Shown here in pieces: positions 1-10,438 of a DNA stretch of 64,000 bases. Made by a program: the position numbers and the translations under genes. The stretch's first letter is position 1. Each line of letters begins with the position of its first letter. The notes under the pieces were generated by a model that was not told the DNA's origin, searched no databases, and was given only the letters and a program-made list of their open reading frames with translations. The DNA comes from Perkinsus olseni (Eukaryota; Perkinsozoa; Perkinsida; Perkinsidae): assembly GCA_013115135.1 (NCBI GenBank), contig JABANP010000135.1, positions 1 to 64,000 on the forward strand. Reading direction: 5' to 3'.

Positions 1-620
1 CACCGAATTCGGGCGCACTTACGATGAAGACGGACTCGATAGAAGGCCGTCATACAATCCAACGTCACCAGCGCCAGCGAAGAGGGCTTGTCCTGGGATC
101 TGGCCTTGGAAGCGATCTGCGCGAGAGCGACTCTGATCTGCGACAGGATGACAGGGCACGAAGCCCCGACGTAAGAACTAGCGGGTGACTGACGATTGCA
201 CTGGCGAACGTCCACGCAGGGACGAACCTTCACCTGCCCCTGAGGGACAGGGAAGGCAACCGCCTCCGGCAGCTGCTCCTCGTCCTTTCTCTCCTCGTCA
301 TCGACCGAATGCACCTCAGACCACCAGCCGCGCGATGTGAACTTGGCGATCTCTTGCCGGAAGGTACACTTCAGCTGTTCGGTCAGGCGCTTGTAGAGAG
401 GGACAGAGAAGTCCGGCGGAGGTTTGGGAGATTTACTTCCCGGCGGCGACACCGCCAGATTCCAACGGACCTCAGCCACGTGGGTTTGGCCAGGGCAGTC
501 CTTCTCCTCGTCGGCAGCTATCGGCCTCAGCCTAACGGCATACTGAGGCGCACCTCTCACAGCACACCACGACCCATCAAAGGGAGGAAGCTTGCGCTCA
601 GGAGCAAGTGGTAAGGCCCC
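1..620 (-). CDS. Reverse transcriptase (pol) N-terminal part, partial, +1 frame relative to gag
   Basis: Reading the minus strand in the +1 frame relative to gag-protease gives a frame open from just after a TAG at 623-621 to the window edge, about 206 codons. Its C-terminal part shows RT hallmarks: a fingers-type block around VRPCVDVRQCN and the palm motif A block LVTLDCMTAFYRVRLH, in which the Asp would be the first catalytic metal ligand. No ATG begins the frame, so it is presumably made as a gag-pol fusion by +1 shifting within the 23-nt overlap at 620-598. The overlap begins in a run of five G on the coding strand. A sequencing or mutational indel in that run is the alternative. The D-D motif of RT and later domains are outside the window. 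Confidence 0.75.
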
Positions 621-3003
621 CTATCGGAAACAGCACATCCGACGGTTCAGCCACATGGCAGAGCAAGGTGTCGTCTGGATGGAAGCGCACAGTGACGACC
701 TCATTGAGAACCTTGACAGTGCCACATGTCGCCGTCGCCTGCGGAGGTGATGGCTTGAGCTGTTGATGATGATAACAGGGATCTGATTCCCCTGTGGCCT
801 CCTGCGTCTGTAATGAAGACCGACCGATGATGACCTTTCGCTTCCCACCGTCTTCGGAGAAGCGCAAGCTTATGCCAAGCGCACACATGGAGCGAGTGCC
901 TAAAATGCAGCGGTCATTGAAAGCAGCAACAGCAGCAGCGCCAGCGCTGGTGTGAGGAGGAAGGATGTGGAAATCCAATGGGACCTCAGCACCACCATGA
1001 ACGGCATTAACGCGGACAGTCCCGCGGATTCGGAGTGTCGACCCATCAGCGAGGCGCGCGAGTGCATCAGCAGGGACACACTTCCATCCGCGAGCCTCCA
1101 CAACAGACTGAGGGATATAATTGCGAACCGCACCAGAATCGAGGAGAGCTTGTAAAGGGCGTTGCTCTCCAGCAACTTCGAACAACATGGTAGGACCGAC
1201 GTGCCGCTGCCCGTTTGCTGATGGCATCTCAGGCATAGCCCAAAGAATTTGGAGCTGCTCCTCCTCGGCCGACTGCGCCCCCGTTCCCTCCTTCTCGTCC
1301 GAAGGGCCCTCCTGGACCGTCTTCAGATTGGATGGCTTCTTACTGGCAGCTGCATCGGAGGACTTCTTGCTGTGAGCATAGACGCAGCGATCGCCAAAGC
1401 GGCAATTGCCGTTCAGCCACTGTCGGCACTCCTCCCGGGGGCCACTCACATGGGAGAACTTGCAACGATCTCCGTAGTTGCATACGCCTCGAAGGTGCTG
1501 CCGACAGATGCTCTGAGCCTTGACAGGTTTTTGCCCGCCTTGGGGAGCCGCAGGTCGTATCTGGCCTCCCTTATCCCGACCTTGGTTCCTGGGCTGCTCC
1601 CCGCGTCCAGAGCCGGAGACCTCGCTCTTGACCTTCTGCTTGCTGTCTACACGCGCTGCTCGGGTCAGTGCTCGTACACGGAATTCACGCCACAGACTGG
1701 GATATTCATAGGATGCATCCCTGCATGACTGATCATTGATGCCGTTACGATAGGCCTTGATGATGTGCCCATCGGAGAGAGCGACCCCAGCCGTCTTGCA
1801 GCGCCTCGCCCACCTATCGATCTTAGCGATGAAGCTCGTCAGCGACTCACCTGATTGGCGGATGATGGCCTCTGAAAGCAGCTTCTCAGATTCCAAGCTG
1901 CCACCACTATCTTCCAGCAGAGCCTGGTGAATGCGCTGGACAGCTTGCGCGTAAGCCGCCATCGTGAGTGGAGCCTCCTCGTCCATGGCATCGCCGGCTT
2001 CATCCTCTGGCACCAAGTTAGTGAGGAGAAAATAGTGCTCCGGACCATTTAGACGCCAACCGCGGCGAACGACGAAGCTCTCCAACTGCCGCCAGAAGCC
2101 GGAGAGGCCACGAGGGTCGTCAATCCCCGTGTACGGCCCTCCTTTGAAGGCATCAGCGGCTTTGTCCGCGTCCTTGTGGGCCAACCTCCTTCGGTCCTCA
2201 TGAACAGATGAAGCCGACACCGCGCTCGGTGCCGCCGCGTTCACTATGTTGGCAGCTACCCTCACCGTAGAAGGTGAGTGGATACTCGGATGAGAGGTGA
2301 GGCCAGCCCCAGCAGTCACTCCAGGAGCCTGCGATAACGAAGGAGCTGCCCGGGCAGATCCCCGAGCTGTACCACCGATTGCGGGGCGGCCTGAAGGCGG
2401 CGGCAGGCCTTGGGGAACTTGCAGGTACCAGTCACGCCACCCGGGAGAAAAGACACTGACACGGGCGCTCTTCAGCTCTCGAAGAGCGGCAAGATTGCGG
2501 CGACGGAACTCGGAGAGTAGATGCTGGGTGGAGAGACGATCAACAAGTGGCTGCGTGTGCAATGCTTGGGTGATGACCATGTCGGAGAGGTTTCTCGCGA
2601 GGTGTATCATGTCCTCGGGCTGAAGGACCCCCTCGACAGCGCTGGGACACGCATGGTGAACACGCCGAGCCACATATTCAGTGAAGCGGCCGCCGTCCAC
2701 TCCAGTGATATTCTCCCTAGCCTCGTCGCTGAGAGTGGTCAATAATCCCTCAACAAGTGCCACGGACAGCTCGTTGACACACACTTGCAGATCTGGTTCC
2801 GCACCAGTAGTGAGAGCTCTCTCGACAGCAGCCAGGATGGTGTCAGCAGCGAGATCAGATACTGCTGCGTCGTCTAGGAGGGGGCGCTCGGACCCGACAT
2901 TGACAGTGATCGCATCCACCAAGTGAGGTAGTGTCCCCGCATCGGAGCCAGATGTTAAGTTGGGTTCGATGTTGGCGCTCCCGACTGCAGAACTCGAGGC
3001 CAT
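598..3003 (-). CDS. Retroelement gag-protease polyprotein with two CCCH zinc fingers
   Basis: One long open frame; a further open stretch upstream reaches 3192, but the ATG at 3003 (MASSSAVGS...) is the more natural start, giving about 801 residues. Order seen: an Ala/Ser/Thr-rich N-terminus; a gag-like helical block (motif ESLTSFIAKIDRWARRCKTA near 1840-1790) of the kind that assembles the particle shell; a basic stretch; two C-x7-C-x5-C-x3-H fingers at about 1510-1375; an acidic Lys/Glu linker; and a retropepsin-like aspartic protease with LLDSGA as the catalytic D-S/T-G equivalent near 1140-1125. CCCH fingers are usual in host RNA-binding proteins, whereas gag nucleocapsids normally carry C-x2-C-x4-H-x4-C knuckles. 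No frameshift or stop breaks the frame, so the copy may be recent. It ends in TGA at 598, inside the start of the RT frame. Confidence 0.85.
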   Translation of the reverse strand: MASSSAVGSANIEPNLTSGSDAGTLPHLVDAITVNVGSERPLLDDAAVSDLAADTILAAVERALTTGAEPDLQVCVNELSVALVEGLLTTLSDEARENITGVDGGRFTEYVARRVHHACPSAVEGVLQPEDMIHLARNLSDMVITQALHTQPLVDRLSTQHLLSEFRRRNLAALRELKSARVSVFSPGWRDWYLQVPQGLPPPSGRPAIGGTARGSARAAPSLSQAPGVTAGAGLTSHPSIHSPSTVRVAANIVNAAAPSAVSASSVHEDRRRLAHKDADKAADAFKGGPYTGIDDPRGLSGFWRQLESFVVRRGWRLNGPEHYFLLTNLVPEDEAGDAMDEEAPLTMAAYAQAVQRIHQALLEDSGGSLESEKLLSEAIIRQSGESLTSFIAKIDRWARRCKTAGVALSDGHIIKAYRNGINDQSCRDASYEYPSLWREFRVRALTRAARVDSKQKVKSEVSGSGRGEQPRNQGRDKGGQIRPAAPQGGQKPVKAQSICRQHLRGVCNYGDRCKFSHVSGPREECRQWLNGNCRFGDRCVYAHSKKSSDAAASKKPSNLKTVQEGPSDEKEGTGAQSAEEEQLQILWAMPEMPSANGQRHVGPTMLFEVAGEQRPLQALLDSGAVRNYIPQSVVEARGWKCVPADALARLADGSTLRIRGTVRVNAVHGGAEVPLDFHILPPHTSAGAAAVAAFNDRCILGTRSMCALGISLRFSEDGGKRKVIIGRSSLQTQEATGESDPCYHHQQLKPSPPQATATCGTVKVLNEVVTVRFHPDDTLLCHVAEPSDVLFPIGGLTTCS

Positions 3004-3203
3004 GTTGGTCTCAAAAGGGTAGAAAAAACTCTGACTCTCACCATATTTCGTAAGGTCGGCTACTATCCTATACGGAATCAACTTTCTATTTGGACATACG
3101 CATAAACAAGTGAAATAAAGGCAGCACGCCACGACCACTGCGCGCGCGTGCAGAAGGTAGACAATGTGCGGACTACTATGGAGCATCCTCAATCTCTCAC
3201 AGT

Positions 3204-5112
3204 TACCAAGCCTTGGTTATGCACACGACGGTTATCTCATTACTGGAACCTTGCTGACACTTAAGGATTCAATACAGTTGAATGTAATAGATAATTTGGA
3301 AACTTAATACTCACTCTGACGCCCAATCGATGGTGAGGCCATATACACACTGTCTTCTACACGAGTACACTAGTAGTAACCTTGACTGTTTGTTAGGTCC
3401 CACAGCAGAGAAATTATGATTATTGAGGGGTTTTCCTGCTTTACTTCGCGGAAGCATTCGCTGGCGGGAGGTTGAGTATCGTGTATCGTAACGATAGTAT
3501 CGTTACGATACTATCGTTCATTCAGTCGCTCTCCTCGGATCGGTTAACATTGTTAACTCTACAACCTGTAGGCTAACCTTGATCCAAGCAATACCAGCTT
3601 TGCGAGAATACATTTGGCGGCGCGTATTAATGATCGGGAACTTCTCAACTTCCCTTGATTCCCATTGGTTAATGAATGGCTGAATGAATGAAATGGATGG
3701 TTGTGTTATAAGGAGGAGTCTAATGGGTGGCCTTTGACAAGGGACCAATAATATTACTAAATTTAGATGCGCTAGAACTTACCCTGCTTCGGGGCTGCTA
3801 CCCAGGTTGAATGCTGACCGATTACCGTGTCTCAGACGAAGGGCCAGACACGGTGTCTGCTCTTTGACCGATTATCACCCCCCCAAGACACACTCTGCTG
3901 CTCGTCGTGAGCCCAGGAGGCCGATTCCTTATACTGTTCAGGAGACCCCTACCGGCGGCGTTACCATTAGGGTTGTACTAGGATGACTTACTTCCCAGGG
4001 TCGATAACGCACTGCACTACGATTAGCAGTTAGCATAGGGCTAGAGCAGTAGTGCGATCCTCCTATAGAGGTTATGGTCAGTATTTTGCTCATTGAGGAG
4101 AGCCTCAGCCTTAATATCTCGTAGTACGATGAACTCTGCATCACTTACGCCGCGCATAACTTGGGATATGTGTGGATTCAAAAACTTAACCTCGGCCTCA
4201 ACAGATGAGGCTCAACTGAGGATGAAAGAGGCGAACTGTTATCTGATTTATATGAAATCAACGCTTCTCAATCGGTGATCACTATTTGGACATCCTCACT
4301 CGATTGCCTTACTGGTCGTCTAACTTGGGCGAACCAGATTGCGCTTATGTACAGTTCTGAGTCAAGCCGGCTTGATATCGCGGGCTCATAGGCTGCTTAG
4401 CAATGTTCTGCTCTGGTTCGATCGGCTTGAGGCTCGAGCCTTGAGCTTTCACGAAAACCTGCTATAAGCTACAGCTTCAACCACAGCATCGCGGTTGGTA
4501 GGTTGGGGGACTCTTGATCGCTTAGCCTCAGCCGCTCACGAGCTGTAGTTGAAGCAGGATATTAAAGATATTGGTGTGAGACCCAGTACTGCTACAAATC
4601 GAGCACTATGGGAAAGAAGCATCAGGCCAGGCTGCGATATGCCCCTGCAATATGTTCGAAAACAACAATGAAAGAGAAAAAGGGGGAAAAATATAACATT
4701 GTAAATAGAATGTGTTTGCATGCGATACCGTTATGATCAATAAAGAAAACCCAGCTATGTCCCACGTGGCTGGGTCGCCTATCTATTCATTGTGATTTGG
4801 TTCGCCCTACAAACTGGCGACCTTACAGACTCCAACATTGCCCTCATGGCGGTTTGGAGTCGCCTGTATTAATCTTCAACACGCGAAGCCGGCTTGTATG
4901 AAAGATACTATCATAGTATTACTACGAGGGTCGCGTTTGCCAATGAGCACTCCACAACTGTGGTGCTAACTCGACCGATTTGACCACGAGAAACTCATTT
5001 ACGATACTCTTTTTTAAGGTACAGCAAGTGATCGCGGACTTCTGCCATATCCTTCAAGGATCTGGTTAACTGAAACACGAATGTACAATCCGAAATTCAA
5101 CACTGACAAGCA
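3204..5112. other. Gene-free stretch between retroelement and the 5.1 kb gene
   Basis: About 1.9 kb, visibly richer in A/T than the flanking coding DNA, with no frame that looks conserved or that can be extended through splice sites. It holds the 3490-3518 inverted repeat and a weaker hairpin word (CCCAGC ... GCTGGG) at about 4750-4774 next to an AATAAA at 4739-4744. Part of it may be LTR or UTR of the retroelement. I see no tRNA or other RNA gene. Confidence 0.5.
3490..3518. repeat. Perfect 14-bp inverted repeat with 1-nt loop
   Basis: AACGATAGTATCGT at 3490-3503 is followed by a single T and then its exact reverse complement at 3505-3518. Related GTATCGT and TATCGTA units occur just upstream at 3478-3490, so the site is a small cluster of ATCGT/ACGAT words. 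It lies about 490 bp upstream of the gag start of the retroelement, where an LTR or its flank would be expected. Confidence 0.8.
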
Positions 5113-7393
5113 CTAACTTACACATTTGTATTCTTCGCTATTTTTCTTCATGCCCGGGAAGGTTGCGAGTACTTCCCTCAGCCCAAGACGGTACTCATTT
5201 CGAGCAAACAGTTGTTTCAACTGAGCACAACAAACCGTACTGAAGCAGAAAAGACTACCGTCGTTACCTTGTCCTTCATCTCATCCTGTTTGGAAGGCTT
5301 GGCCTTGATGGCTGAAGGATGAAAATGGATACCAAAGCAGCAGAGCGAGGAAACTTACGGGCGGCTGCAGCCCCACCGGCGCCATCCTTGCGAGCCTTCT
5401 CATCCGTCTGGCCAGCATCGTCATCGAGCTCATCAGGGTCAACACCAGTTTGTAGCAACTCGTCATCCAATGCTGCCTGAGGGTAGACAAGGTGGAGGGC
5501 ATCGACAGGAACCGGGAAGGAGGATGAAGAAAGTACATCTGCCAGGCCTTCCTTCCGGACTTCCTCTTTGTTCCTTTCCTTTTCCATTATACCTGTCAGA
5601 GCACAGCAATCCAAGCCAGGAACGATTCGAATACATGCCTACTCGTGATAGCCTTGCCAAGCAAGGTCGACTGCTCATCCTCACTCTCGCTCGAGCTGGA
5701 GGATTCATCATCAGAATCCCTGCCAGTCCTTGCCTGTTAGCAGAGTCAACGTGAAGACTTGGGCATCCCCCATCAACCAACGTACTTCTTTCAGCTTCTC
5801 CTTTTCCTTATCAACTGTCCCTGTTGTCTCTATCTGGACTTCATTGCCAGCATCAGGGTCATCTAGCAGCTCATCATCATCACCTAATAATGTGTCCTCG
5901 CCTGAGATATTCGGAAACCTCGAACCTACTGAAATCCTCATTGCCCTCCCACTCGTCATCATGCTTCACGGCGTACAGCTTCCCCACACTCAGACTAGAG
6001 CTTGGCACCTGTACACTGATCGAACAACCCTGACCACTGAGCAGGTCCTACCTCCTTGGCTTCGAGGTCATGCCTCGTTGTCTTCGAGGCTCTCAGCTTT
6101 CGCTTTGCCTCCTTCCGAGCCGCCTCTGAGTGTGGAACGATACTGTTGAATATTACAGTGGCTCAATAGCTCACTCTCAGCATCGTGTCCCTCCTCAGTT
6201 TCCCCTCCCTTTGCCTTCGCCTTTTTGAGCTCAATGGCCGCTCTCATGCGTATGAACCTGCATCCTTCTCCCATATCCGTTAATCAAGCCTCAAATACCT
6301 CTTTTCATCGTTCTTGTCCGCTAGCCTCTGTTTCTTCATAACCTGCTCGGCAATCTCAGTCTCAGTCTCCTCCTTCACCTTCGATGACTTCACCGCTGCA
6401 CCATCAGTACTAGCACTAGTAGAATCTACACGGACGGGTGACCGTGGGCCAGTAGCCGGTAGTGGCTGTACCAGTAGCCGTTGCCGTGGTAGCAGGAGTC
6501 TCGTTCCTAGCCATTCGTAGCTCAACACCCGAGAGTGGTCGGAACTCTAGCCACCTAACAAGGCAAGGTAATGACTGTGCTAGCCAACGATGCCCTTTAC
6601 TTCCGAACAGGTGCCACTTTATAGACACCAGGATTGGTCGGATCAACACTCAGTGAGAACCAACAGGAGGTATCATTAGCGGTAGGCCGGCCGCAATAGA
6701 TGGCATTAGACCCTGACCACAGCAGCAGCCTCCTCACCAAGCCACCTTGTTCCCGCTCTCACCTTGAGAGGCCCCTCGCAGCGTCATTGAGTCCTCCTCA
6801 TCGTATCGCGCCTAATCACCAGAAACGCTATCCTCGATTTCGTTGGTGCTTCCTACAGTTCTAATCTGTTCCTCCTTCTTCTTGAAAGCATTGAAATTCT
6901 TCTTTTCGCCAATTTCTAGTTCCACTCTAACCTTCGTACGTTGGCTCGTGAGAGAAGCATCACTGCTGATGTTACTGAAGCCACTAACACCACCCTCGGC
7001 CACATTTGAACCATCTGCCAGGACAGCAACGAGTCAGGCGAAGCTTCTGATGGGTACGAATAGATCTCCCTCCCCGTTGTTATCTATGCAACATACCCAA
7101 CTCCCAAACGCTGAGCCGGAGCGAGTACGGGGGCGCCATGGATGGAGCTAATCTACATCATCAGTGAGCGAATTATTTTCGAGACCTAGGGGAACTTCCG
7201 AGGACCCGGTAGTACCAAAGTTGGGAGGGAACTTGGCAACATCGACATCCATTCCACCACTGGCAGCATCCGTATCCACTATCCATCTTATCTCTGGCAC
7301 TGCTGTTGCTGAAGGGGGGACAGAGGCCATGGTAGAGGTAGCACTGGGACTTTCCGGGCACCTTTTGACTGGGGGACTGAACACAAAGCTCAT
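5113..7393 (-). CDS. Spliced, highly charged low-complexity protein, function unknown (nuclear type)
   Basis: A chain of about ten short minus-strand exons can be joined at GT/AG sites. The likely start is MSFVFSPPVKR at 7393. Pieces in order: a Ser/Thr/Pro segment with DAASGGMDVDVAKFPPN; a Lys/Glu piece with KKNFNAFKKKEEQ near 6890; KVKEETETEIAEQVMKKQR near 6360; RFIRMRAAIELKKAKAKGGE joined to a very basic AARKEAKRKLRASKTT near 6110; acidic GEDTLLGDDDELLDDPDAG near 5890; a phospho-type acidic DSDDESSSSESEDEQ near 5690; QAALDDELLQTGVDPDELDDD near 5460; and a C-terminal block QLFARNEYRLGLREVLATFP near 5210, the most domain-like part, ending at TAG 5113. The alternation of acidic and basic blocks suggests a nucleolar or chromatin-associated protein. 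I do not recognise the family. Confidence 0.55.
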
Positions 7394-7531
7394 TAGAGGT
7401 TGGCAAGGAGTGCACACTAGTAGAAGAGACAATGATAACAGATAAATGCAGCCCGATAGGACTACGAGCAACAACAGCCATCAGCAACCCTGCTCCTGAT
7501 GACTCCTGAGTACAACACTCTTGCTACTGCC

Positions 7532-8592
7532 CTATACCTCGTACATTGGCAAGATGACTTGGGGCTCACCACGCAGTCGAGACCTGAGAGGTGTGGAGCT
7601 AGGGGCTACGGGAGAGTAGTGCATACTACCGGAAGTAGTAGTAGAGGAAATCGCTGAGGATTAACAAGTTGAGGGTCTCGCTGGCCATCTGGACACCCCT
7701 GTTGTCCGGGTAGGCGTATTTGAAGACAAGCGGATAACTGAGTAGACAAGACGGATGGAGTGACAGCCAGAAGATCGAGGACTACCTGAACCAGAATACG
7801 AGGGTGCATGCCCTGCTAGCAGCAGTGAGGACCACGAAGTTGGCCAGAGGGGCGGAGACAACCTTATCCTGTTGAAACATCCATAGTTGAGGGAATAAGG
7901 GCCACTGCACAGAGTACCTGTTGACGGTAGTAGTGGCAACAAGAGTATCAATAACGGTAAGCATTACTTCATAAAAGCAACAGAAGTATGACACATAAAA
8001 CGAGCTGTGACTTCGTCGTACGAGGTACCACAAGAACGCAAGTACCGCGGTAAACAGATAGATGAAGCCGAACCTGATGGCGGCGCTGGTCAGCATTAAC
8101 CTCATCCTCATCCTCGTACTCTTACTTAGTGACTGGCGTCGTCACCGGCAAGCCCATCCTTTCAAAAAATGCCTGGCCGAAGTTATCCTTCTTGGCCTCG
8201 TATGAGGGTTTGTAGCGAGTGGTCGTGTGGACCAGCACGTAGGTGCCAAAGGCGGCATTGAGGATCTATGGGTATCGCCAATCGTGGGGTAGCGAGGGTG
8301 CTGTTGTTATTACATCCATTAGCCCGTACAACCAGAATGGCAGGACTGTTGGCCGAAAGTGTAGCCCTAGAGGGTGGCTTAGTAGATGCAGGCAGCGTGC
8401 TGCTGCCACACAGCCTAAGGTTTGAAAGGACAGGCCGGCAGCCGAACGAGTTTTCTTAACCTAGACATCGACTGTTATGATACAATAGCTACTACTGGTC
8501 ACTACCTGATAGTACACGGCAGCGAAGGAGCCTAGCAGGGCCGCGTCAGCTCCCAGTATAAGGCTGTCAAGAAAGAGTGATGTAGTTGCCAT
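7532..8592 (-). CDS. KDEL receptor (ERD2)-like multi-pass membrane protein
   Basis: Several short exons on the minus strand assemble into an ERD2-family protein, which retrieves escaped ER-lumen proteins from the Golgi by binding their C-terminal tetrapeptide. Exon 1 is 8592-8506 (starts MATTSLFLD) with a phase-0 GTAGTG donor. The next exon carries KTRSAAGLSFQTLGCVAAAR, matching the family block K-T-R-S-x-A-G-I-S followed by TRYLDL. Then come a short exon around 8230-8120, and hydrophobic segments with SVQWPLFPQLWMFQQ and SRACTLVFWF, matching the ERD2 'E-S-V-A-I-L-P-Q-L' and 'YRALYLxNW' helices. The last segment, SDFLYYYFR, matches the family's aromatic DFFYYY end. The final exon ends at TAG 7532. 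It is divergent enough to be an ERD2-like paralogue. Inner exon borders are approximate. Confidence 0.75.
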
Positions 8593-8901
8593 ATCGAAAA
8601 CTTCGTTCCACAACAATCTCCTCTGCCAGTGCCCCCCCTTAGTGTGTCCCCGGGTCCACTGACACCGTATTAGTACAGCGGTCGGGCGTAGCCTCGGCCT
8701 GCGAGCCTATAATATGAAAGAATACCCGAAGTTGTATTACGACTAACGTGCTCGAGTAAATTGTCATACGCGTAGTCAAAGCATGGGGACAGTACAGAAG
8801 AGGCGTCGAATTATCAGCGCGCGCCCAGCTGATCGATATCTGCGCAATTCCATCTCGAGCTCTCCTAAAAGAAAGTCTCGGTAGGAGACTGTCAGCCCCG
8901 C

Positions 8902-10339
8902 ATGTCCTCAGCTGTTACAAGTTCAATGCATAGCCGCCTCACCGCAATTCTGGTGTTTCGGAATTGTGGCAGCTGCCTGACGGAGACTATTTTCAGTGCT
9001 GTTTTACCAGTATGTCGGTAGTCACCGTAAACCTACGAGCTGAGTCCATTAGCATTATAGATTCCCTCCTCCAGAGGGAACTATCATCCCGGTTAGGCCA
9101 TCGTGATGGTCTTTGCAATCTTACCCTTACCGGGTGCACAGCACCACGTAAGTCCACTCTTCCGTGCAGAGGCGATTCTGATACTGGGCAGATTTCGGAC
9201 TGTCTGTTAACGAGAACTGTGACCCGACAGTCCAGAGTGACCACCTAGCAGCATTCAGAAGGCTGGACCCTAGTGGATTTCAGTCAGGACCAGTGTTAGC
9301 GAGGGGCTCCATGTCCTTACCTGTCAGAGGAGGCAAACTCAAGCGAGGTAATAGCGGGTCATGGAAGGGCGTCGTGGTGGGAGGCTGGGCCAGGTACCTG
9401 GCAAGGGGTATATTTAATGAACTGTTCTAAAGAAGATTCTAAGGCCTTCATAGCCGTCACCTGCGTACCAGCAGTGTCTACCACTCAGTTCAACCTGTCC
9501 GGTGGCAGGGGTTCCCACATGATTCCCAAGGATAAATGGGAAAAGGTAGTACAGCGGAGCGAAACTCAAGAGGCCAGATGGTATCACTTAGTTAATATCG
9601 AATGGAGATGTTGTTGTGAACTTCTGTGAGCTGCATACCTCCGCCTCGCTGTCTTTATTGGACGCAGAAAGTGCTAAGTCCTTGGAGGACGACATGTCAC
9701 GGGTGGTGCCCGAGACTTGGAACCTGGATATTTTTCGACATGTTTATGAAGGGCCGGATGACATGCCGGGTACTATCAATCCAAAGGTCTAGGGTTCAAT
9801 TCCTCCCGCAGGCCATATGAAGTGCACCTTATTGGGATGCAGTCATTCCCTGTCTTCATCTGCACTGAACGACTCCCAAGGGTCCCCGCCCTTACCTGAC
9901 TGAGCATCGGAACTCCGGTGGCTGGGGGTGTGGGCCACACCCGGACCTTGGAGCTCACGGCTGTCGAGGCTGATGATAAGCCCCTTGTCTCCCATGTTAA
10001 GGTGCTTCCAACTACTTGAGGCCTTCGGCTGATCTACTTGGTACTCAGGTTTACGAGGAGGTAATGAAGCAGTTGGATTTGTGTGATACCCGCTACGCTA
10101 TGGCGAACCTCACAGTGGACGAAGGCTACTCCCTAGTGGTTGGATGTGATATAATACCAGAAGTATCCTCGGAGCTCCTACCCTACGCGGCAGTAGGCAA
10201 TGGGCGTTCGGTGGATGTACCGTTGAAGCAGGAGTGTAAAGTCTGGGTGGTACCTCAACAGTCTCCCGAGACCAACAATGGTACTGATCTCACTACGTCT
10301 GTCAAGGCCGTATACTTCGGTGCATCCTGCCCTCAGTAA
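8902..10339 (+). CDS. Possible multi-exon gene, product not recognised
   Basis: Several open stretches on the plus strand look coded but I could not close the model. They are VTVNLRAESISIIDSLLQ near 9020, QFNLSGGRGSHMIPKDKWEK near 9490, ETWNLDIFRHVYEGPDDMPG near 9715 and a final run from about 10016 to TAA at 10339 with DEGYSLVVGCDIIPE and TTSVKAVYFGASCPQ. Each is flanked by plausible GT and AG sites with gaps of the size seen in neighbouring genes. The ATG at 8902 is a guess. The Ser/Gly/Thr-rich composition and lack of a membrane segment are compatible with a secreted or lumenal enzyme, but no catalytic motif is evident. It sits head-to-tail with the carrier gene 100 bp downstream. Confidence 0.35.
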
Positions 10340-10438
10340 TCTCTGGGCTCCTCTCAGCCTTTCGCGTGTTTCAATCCCTATTCATGGCGCTGTGTTGTCC
10401 TTCTCGGAAAGAGGTCGCCTCTGTTAGTCTTTTGCCTG

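Larger units (their letters stand above)
1..3003 (-). mobile_element. LTR-type retroelement, 5' portion (gag-protease then RT), cut by window start
   Basis: A minus-strand element enters the window from the left. Its gag-protease frame occupies 3003-598 and a reverse-transcriptase frame follows at 620-1. The order protease directly followed by RT fits the Ty3/gypsy or Bel/Pao layout and not Ty1/copia, where integrase comes between. RNase H, integrase and the 3' LTR would lie outside the window. I could not locate the 5' LTR or a primer-binding site between 3004 and about 3520 by eye, because only one copy of that region is visible. Confidence 0.85.

Noticed and set aside
309..614. Plus-strand 101-codon frame at the left edge
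   Set aside because: Antisense of the minus-strand RT frame, which has recognisable motifs.
9742..9806. tRNA-like 3' half with GGTTCAATTCC and a possible CCA anticodon
   Set aside because: The T-stem has only two or three pairs, no 5' acceptor strand matches the 3' end, and no D-arm is found.
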